From positions 1-64,000 of the forward strand of contig NZ_VIKT02000012.1 in NCBI RefSeq assembly GCF_009371975.2: a stretch of 64,000 nucleotides of DNA, in the 5' to 3' direction. A program made the translations under genes and the position numbers. A model generated the notes under the pieces. That model was given only the letters and a program-made list of their open reading frames with translations, had not been told where the DNA came from and made no database searches. Within the stretch, counting starts at the first letter, position 1. Each line of letters opens with the position of its first letter. Positions 60,995 through 64,000 of the stretch are shown piece by piece. The DNA is from Microcella pacifica. Lineage in GTDB: Bacteria > Actinomycetota > Actinomycetes > Actinomycetales > Microbacteriaceae.

Positions 60995-61726
60995 TCAGCC
61001 AACGTAGGCCGAGATGAGGGCGAAAAGGGCGAAACCCGCCGTCAGGAAGAAGGGTTCGAGCCGACTGGATCGCTCTTGGTGAGCCTGCGTGGTCATCTCT
61101 TCCACCGCCATGCTTGTGAGCAGGCCGCCCGTGAATGCGAGCACCGACAAGGTGATGATCTCGGGGGCGCTCCTCAGCGCGAGGTATCCGATTGTGGCAC
61201 CGACGAGCACGGGGATGGCGAAACTGAAGGAGAGGATCAGCCGGGTGCGGCGCCCGACTCCTGAGCGTCTCAGCGTGGCGATAGCCGCGAATCCTTCCGG
61301 GATGTCGGCAGGGACTTGACCCAGAGCGAGAATGAGGCCGAGGCCCGGGTTGATGACCGTGCCGGTGCCGATCATGACTCCGTCGCTGAAGAGATCGATC
61401 GAGACTCCTGCGAAGATGGCAGAAGGACCCGTGTCCACCTCTCCGGAACCGAACCGTCGTTTGACGTAGGCGAGGCTCCTCTCGATTCCGAGGAAGCCGA
61501 GGCCACCCAGGGCGAACGCAGCAATGGTAATCCACGGCGCCGACGCACGTAGCGCTTCCCGCATGAGCTCCAAGCCCACCACCGCGAGCACGATTCCCGT
61601 GGCGAAGTGCAAGGCGAGACTCAAGCGTCGACCGGAGACTCCGACGACCTCTGCGGCGAGGCCGCCCAGCATAGTTCCCACGGCGGGGAGCGCCGCAAGA
61701 CCGAGGACGAGCAGGAAGTCGTTCAT
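60995..61726 (-). CDS. ZIP-family metal transporter-like protein
   Basis: A 243-residue membrane protein with seven to eight spans. The ZIP core is seen as LALHFATGIVLAVVGLELMR and GVSIDLFSDGVMIGTGTVIN with GLILALGQVPADIPEGFAAI. The usual binuclear-site His-Asn-x-x-Glu is changed: ADIPEGF keeps the PEG but lacks the preceding His, and SIDLFSDG replaces HNFxDG. Transport specificity is therefore uncertain. It is convergent with copA, and the minus-strand direction matches mntH upstream. Confidence 0.8.
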   Translation of the reverse strand: MNDFLLVLGLAALPAVGTMLGGLAAEVVGVSGRRLSLALHFATGIVLAVVGLELMREALRASAPWITIAAFALGGLGFLGIERSLAYVKRRFGSGEVDTGPSAIFAGVSIDLFSDGVMIGTGTVINPGLGLILALGQVPADIPEGFAAIATLRRSGVGRRTRLILSFSFAIPVLVGATIGYLALRSAPEIITLSVLAFTGGLLTSMAVEEMTTQAHQERSSRLEPFFLTAGFALFALISAYVG

Positions 61727-61855
61727 GCACCAAAGTGTGCCGAAGGTTCCGGCCCTTTTCCACCGACAGCGTCGAGCGATGTAGGGAAATGTCCAGTCAG
61801 CGACGCGGTCGTCGCCTCAACCGAGAATTACCTGAGTACGCGTGTATCTGCGACC

Positions 61856-63217
61856 TCATACCCCGGCGAACACGAGCCATAGCAGCACACCGTTCAGAGC
61901 GATGAGGAGCACGGATGCCACGATGCCAGCAGCAGTCGTGAGCCAGTGGTTCCGCCAGGGGCCGAGAAGAGCGGAATTGGCGGTGAGGGCGACAAGCGGG
62001 ATGAGCGCAAAGGGAATGCCGAACGAGAGCACCACCTGGCTCAGGACGAGCGACTGAGTGGGGTCGAAGCCCAGCCACAATATGGCGATGGCCGGCGCCA
62101 GCGTGACGATTCTTCTGAGAACGAGCGGTACGCGTATGTGCAGCAGTCCACTCATGATCTCCGCACCGGCGTAGGCGCCCACTGCAGTCGACGCTAGCCC
62201 TGATGCGAGCAGTCCCACAGCGAAGAGCGTCGCAATCATCGGCCCGAGCGCGACACCGAGCGCGGCATGCGCGCCCTCGAGGCTGTCTGTGCCCGCAACA
62301 CCGGGCAGCGTGGCCGCTGCAAGAAGCATGATGCACAGGTTGACCGCGCCAGCGATGACCATCGCCGCGGAGACGTCCCATCTCGTGGCCCTGAGGAGCA
62401 CATTCGCCGGAATCGAGGTCGACGTACCCGGTAGCGGTTCCGTGTGTTCGATCTCACGCCGACTGCCTGCGGCACCACGCGCGGTCCAGGTCGAGAACCC
62501 ACCGTCCTGATCCCGCCGCTGCGAGACAAAACGATCCCGACTCAGGGACGAGTGGGCGTAGATGGCATGCGGCATGATCGTCGCCCCCAGTGTCGATGTG
62601 GCGAGCAAGACCGAATTGGTGTCCGCGAATCGCGGCTCAAGGCCAGAAAGAGCCGAGGTGATGTCGGGTGGCGCCACCACCACTCCTGCGGTGAATCCCA
62701 CAGCAATGATCGCCAGCAAGCCTACGATCACGAACTCGAACGGGCGCGGGCCGCGTCGAGACTGCAGGATAAGGAGCACGATTGAGACTGCACCGGTGAT
62801 GAGACCTCCCCAGACGAGCGGAATCCCAAAAAGCAGATTGAGCGCGACCGCGCCCCCGATCACTTCTGCGAGATCGGTCGCCATCGCAACGAGTTCCGCC
62901 TGCGCCCAGTACGCGCGGCGCGACCACCGATGGCGAATGCGCCTTCCCAGCACGTCGGGAAGGCTTCGACCCGTCACGATGCCGAGCTTCGCGGAGAGGT
63001 ACTGAATGAGCCAGGCCATGAGGTTCCCGAGTACGACCACCCATACGAGCAGATAGCCGTATTGCGCACCGGCCGTCATGTTGCTCGCGACATTTCCAGG
63101 ATCGAGGTAGGCGACTCCGGCCACGAACGCCGGCCCCATCAGAAATACCAACCTCTGCGCGGGCCGCCTGCGCACCGGGTTGTGGGGCCGGTTGCCGCGA
63201 CGTCGTGCGCTCCTCAC
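61856..63217 (-). CDS. mntH: Nramp family divalent metal transporter
   Basis: A 453-residue proton-coupled Mn(II)/Fe(II) importer with eleven or so spans. The TM1 metal motif is AYLDPGNVASN (DPGN at 39-42) and the TM6 motif is GATIMPHAIYAHSSL. A charged insert (about 225-265) lies in the loop after TM6. The start is GTG at 63217. In-frame codons further up reach a stop without a better start. A metal-regulator-like palindrome overlaps the promoter box at 63280-63300. Confidence 0.92.
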   Translation of the reverse strand: MRSARRRGNRPHNPVRRRPAQRLVFLMGPAFVAGVAYLDPGNVASNMTAGAQYGYLLVWVVVLGNLMAWLIQYLSAKLGIVTGRSLPDVLGRRIRHRWSRRAYWAQAELVAMATDLAEVIGGAVALNLLFGIPLVWGGLITGAVSIVLLILQSRRGPRPFEFVIVGLLAIIAVGFTAGVVVAPPDITSALSGLEPRFADTNSVLLATSTLGATIMPHAIYAHSSLSRDRFVSQRRDQDGGFSTWTARGAAGSRREIEHTEPLPGTSTSIPANVLLRATRWDVSAAMVIAGAVNLCIMLLAAATLPGVAGTDSLEGAHAALGVALGPMIATLFAVGLLASGLASTAVGAYAGAEIMSGLLHIRVPLVLRRIVTLAPAIAILWLGFDPTQSLVLSQVVLSFGIPFALIPLVALTANSALLGPWRNHWLTTAAGIVASVLLIALNGVLLWLVFAGV

Positions 63218-63279
63218 GGCTCACCCGTGTGTCGCGACATCGGAGCAATGCCGGAGGCGTCATGAACCAGTGTCCAGGT

Positions 63280-63300
63280 TTTCGGCATACCGAAATTCTA
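63280..63300 (-). promoter_or_regulatory. DtxR/MntR-type operator overlapping the mntH promoter box
   Basis: TTTCGGCATACCGAAA (63280-63295) is a 6+4+6 palindrome. On the minus strand TAGAAT (63300-63295) ends in the operator's first base, so a bound regulator would cover the -10 box and transcript start. The shape fits the DtxR/MntR family, which represses manganese or iron uptake when metal is plentiful. The regulator gene is not in the window. Confidence 0.6.
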
Positions 63301-63358
63301 CGCCCTGAAGCACCTCGTCACCACGGGTCTGCCGTCTACCGTGCAAGACCGGTTGCGG

Positions 63359-64000
63359 TCAGGAGCGGCCCGCACCACCGCCTCGTCGGTCGCGTCGCGC
63401 GACTCCCGATTCACCCCCATGCGCATGAGCGAACTCGGCGACGGCGCGCTCCAGCTGCGGGTCCTCCCCCCGAGCGAGGCCCGCATACTGAAGACGCACT
63501 GCGTCGCCGTCAGCCGTCGCGACCACCCACAAGCGTCGGCGGGGGACGAACAAGCTCACGAGCAAACCGAGGACAACGAGAATGGTGGAGACGAGCACTC
63601 CGACTTGGGTGGGGTCGTGGTGGACTTCAATGCTGGCGAATCGCGGCAGGCTCGTGAATTCGACGCTGCCGAGCTCGTCCGGCAACTCGGCAGTCTGCCC
63701 CAGACCCAGTACGATGGGAGGCGCATCGGTGTCCCCACCCGTGATCTGCGTGAGGCCGTCGGTGTTGAGCGCGTAGACATTTCGAGGAACGCCTTCGTTC
63801 AAACCAAGATCGCCGACGTAGGCGTTGAAGGTGAGAACTGGTCGATCCGGTTCCGGGTACACGGAACTCAAGGCGCCGCTCTCGAGCTGGACTGCCGACG
63901 GGTAGAAGAATCCGCGCATACCGAGCTGCTGGTCGAGTCCGTCCGGCACCTTGACAATTCCCAGGCTCGTGAGATTCGAGTCTTGGGGAAGAAACGGCAC
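63359..64000 (-). CDS. resB: Cytochrome c biogenesis protein ResB, C-terminal part
   Basis: The last 213 codons of ResB lie in the window, and the start lies beyond the right edge. ResB and CcsB together form the System II haem lyase. Visible features are the extracytoplasmic domain (SLGIVKVPDGLDQQLGMRGF, TFNAYVGDLGL), the juxtamembrane EVHHDPTQVGVLVS with the conserved His pair, the last TM helix (TILVVLGLLVSLFVPRRRLW) and a cytoplasmic tail. Its usual partner ccsB is 16.4 kb away in the downstream direction. The gap is filled by the metal/thiol gene set. Confidence 0.9.
   Translation of the reverse strand: MPFLPQDSNLTSLGIVKVPDGLDQQLGMRGFFYPSAVQLESGALSSVYPEPDRPVLTFNAYVGDLGLNEGVPRNVYALNTDGLTQITGGDTDAPPIVLGLGQTAELPDELGSVEFTSLPRFASIEVHHDPTQVGVLVSTILVVLGLLVSLFVPRRRLWVVATADGDAVRLQYAGLARGEDPQLERAVAEFAHAHGGESGVARRDRRGGGAGRS

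Overview
The window is chromosomal DNA from a high-GC actinobacterium, most likely a member of the Microbacteriaceae. The evidence is the gene set: Lsr2, a menaquinone (not ubiquinone) pathway, NusG with a long acidic N-terminus, a CcsB/ResB cytochrome c system and many GTG starts. Many genes also carry a TAnnnT box 6 or 7 nt before the start codon, as expected for leaderless mRNAs.

Layout. 0-10 kb: ribosomal and translocation genes on the minus strand (tRNA-Trp, secE, nusG, rplK, rplA, then rplJ-rplL with a long structured leader), with an inserted two-component system, an oxidoreductase and a GNAT acetyltransferase. 9.8-18.4 kb: an aminotransferase, lsr2, an ABC exporter with its own two-component system, then murB and two hadAB-like dehydratases and an APH-fold protein. 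18.4-19.4 kb: an isolated gene for a 27-residue peptide ending in a CxxC motif, with a strong ribosome binding site, a palindromic operator and its own terminator. 19.4-29.3 kb: tRNA-Met, tRNA-Thr and tRNA-Tyr, an alpha-glucosidase, cell-wall enzymes, suhB, yajQ, an MFS pump, cardiolipin synthase and a truncated AbiEi-like gene. 29.3-45.2 kb: ferredoxin-NADP reductase, a prenyl diphosphate synthase and menG, menF, menD, menA, menE, menB and menC, interleaved with PPK2, a thioredoxin lipoprotein/CcdA pair and a two-component system.

From about 46 kb to the right edge the GC content visibly falls and the gene content changes to metal handling and extracytoplasmic thiol chemistry: ccsB, two DsbA-like proteins, VKOR, Lnt, two CtaG-type proteins (one broken by a stop codon), a CDF exporter with a CzrA-type ArsR sensor, BlaR1/BlaI, DUF5134, a CopA ATPase, a ZIP-like carrier, an Nramp transporter with a palindromic operator on its promoter, and ResB at the edge. 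ResB and CcsB are normally adjacent partners. Here they lie in the expected orientation but 16.4 kb apart, with the metal/thiol genes between them.

The genes fit together as a respiratory neighbourhood. Menaquinone synthesis, haem attachment (CcdA, ResB, CcsB), oxidase copper assembly (CtaG), disulfide formation (VKOR, DsbA) and copper/zinc/manganese transport all serve or protect the electron transport chain. A second theme is a set of intergenic dyads of about 70-100 bp with 13-29 nt arms. Two of them have the same arms and the same 76 bp length, and dyads lie on both sides of the ABC/two-component cassette and of menB.
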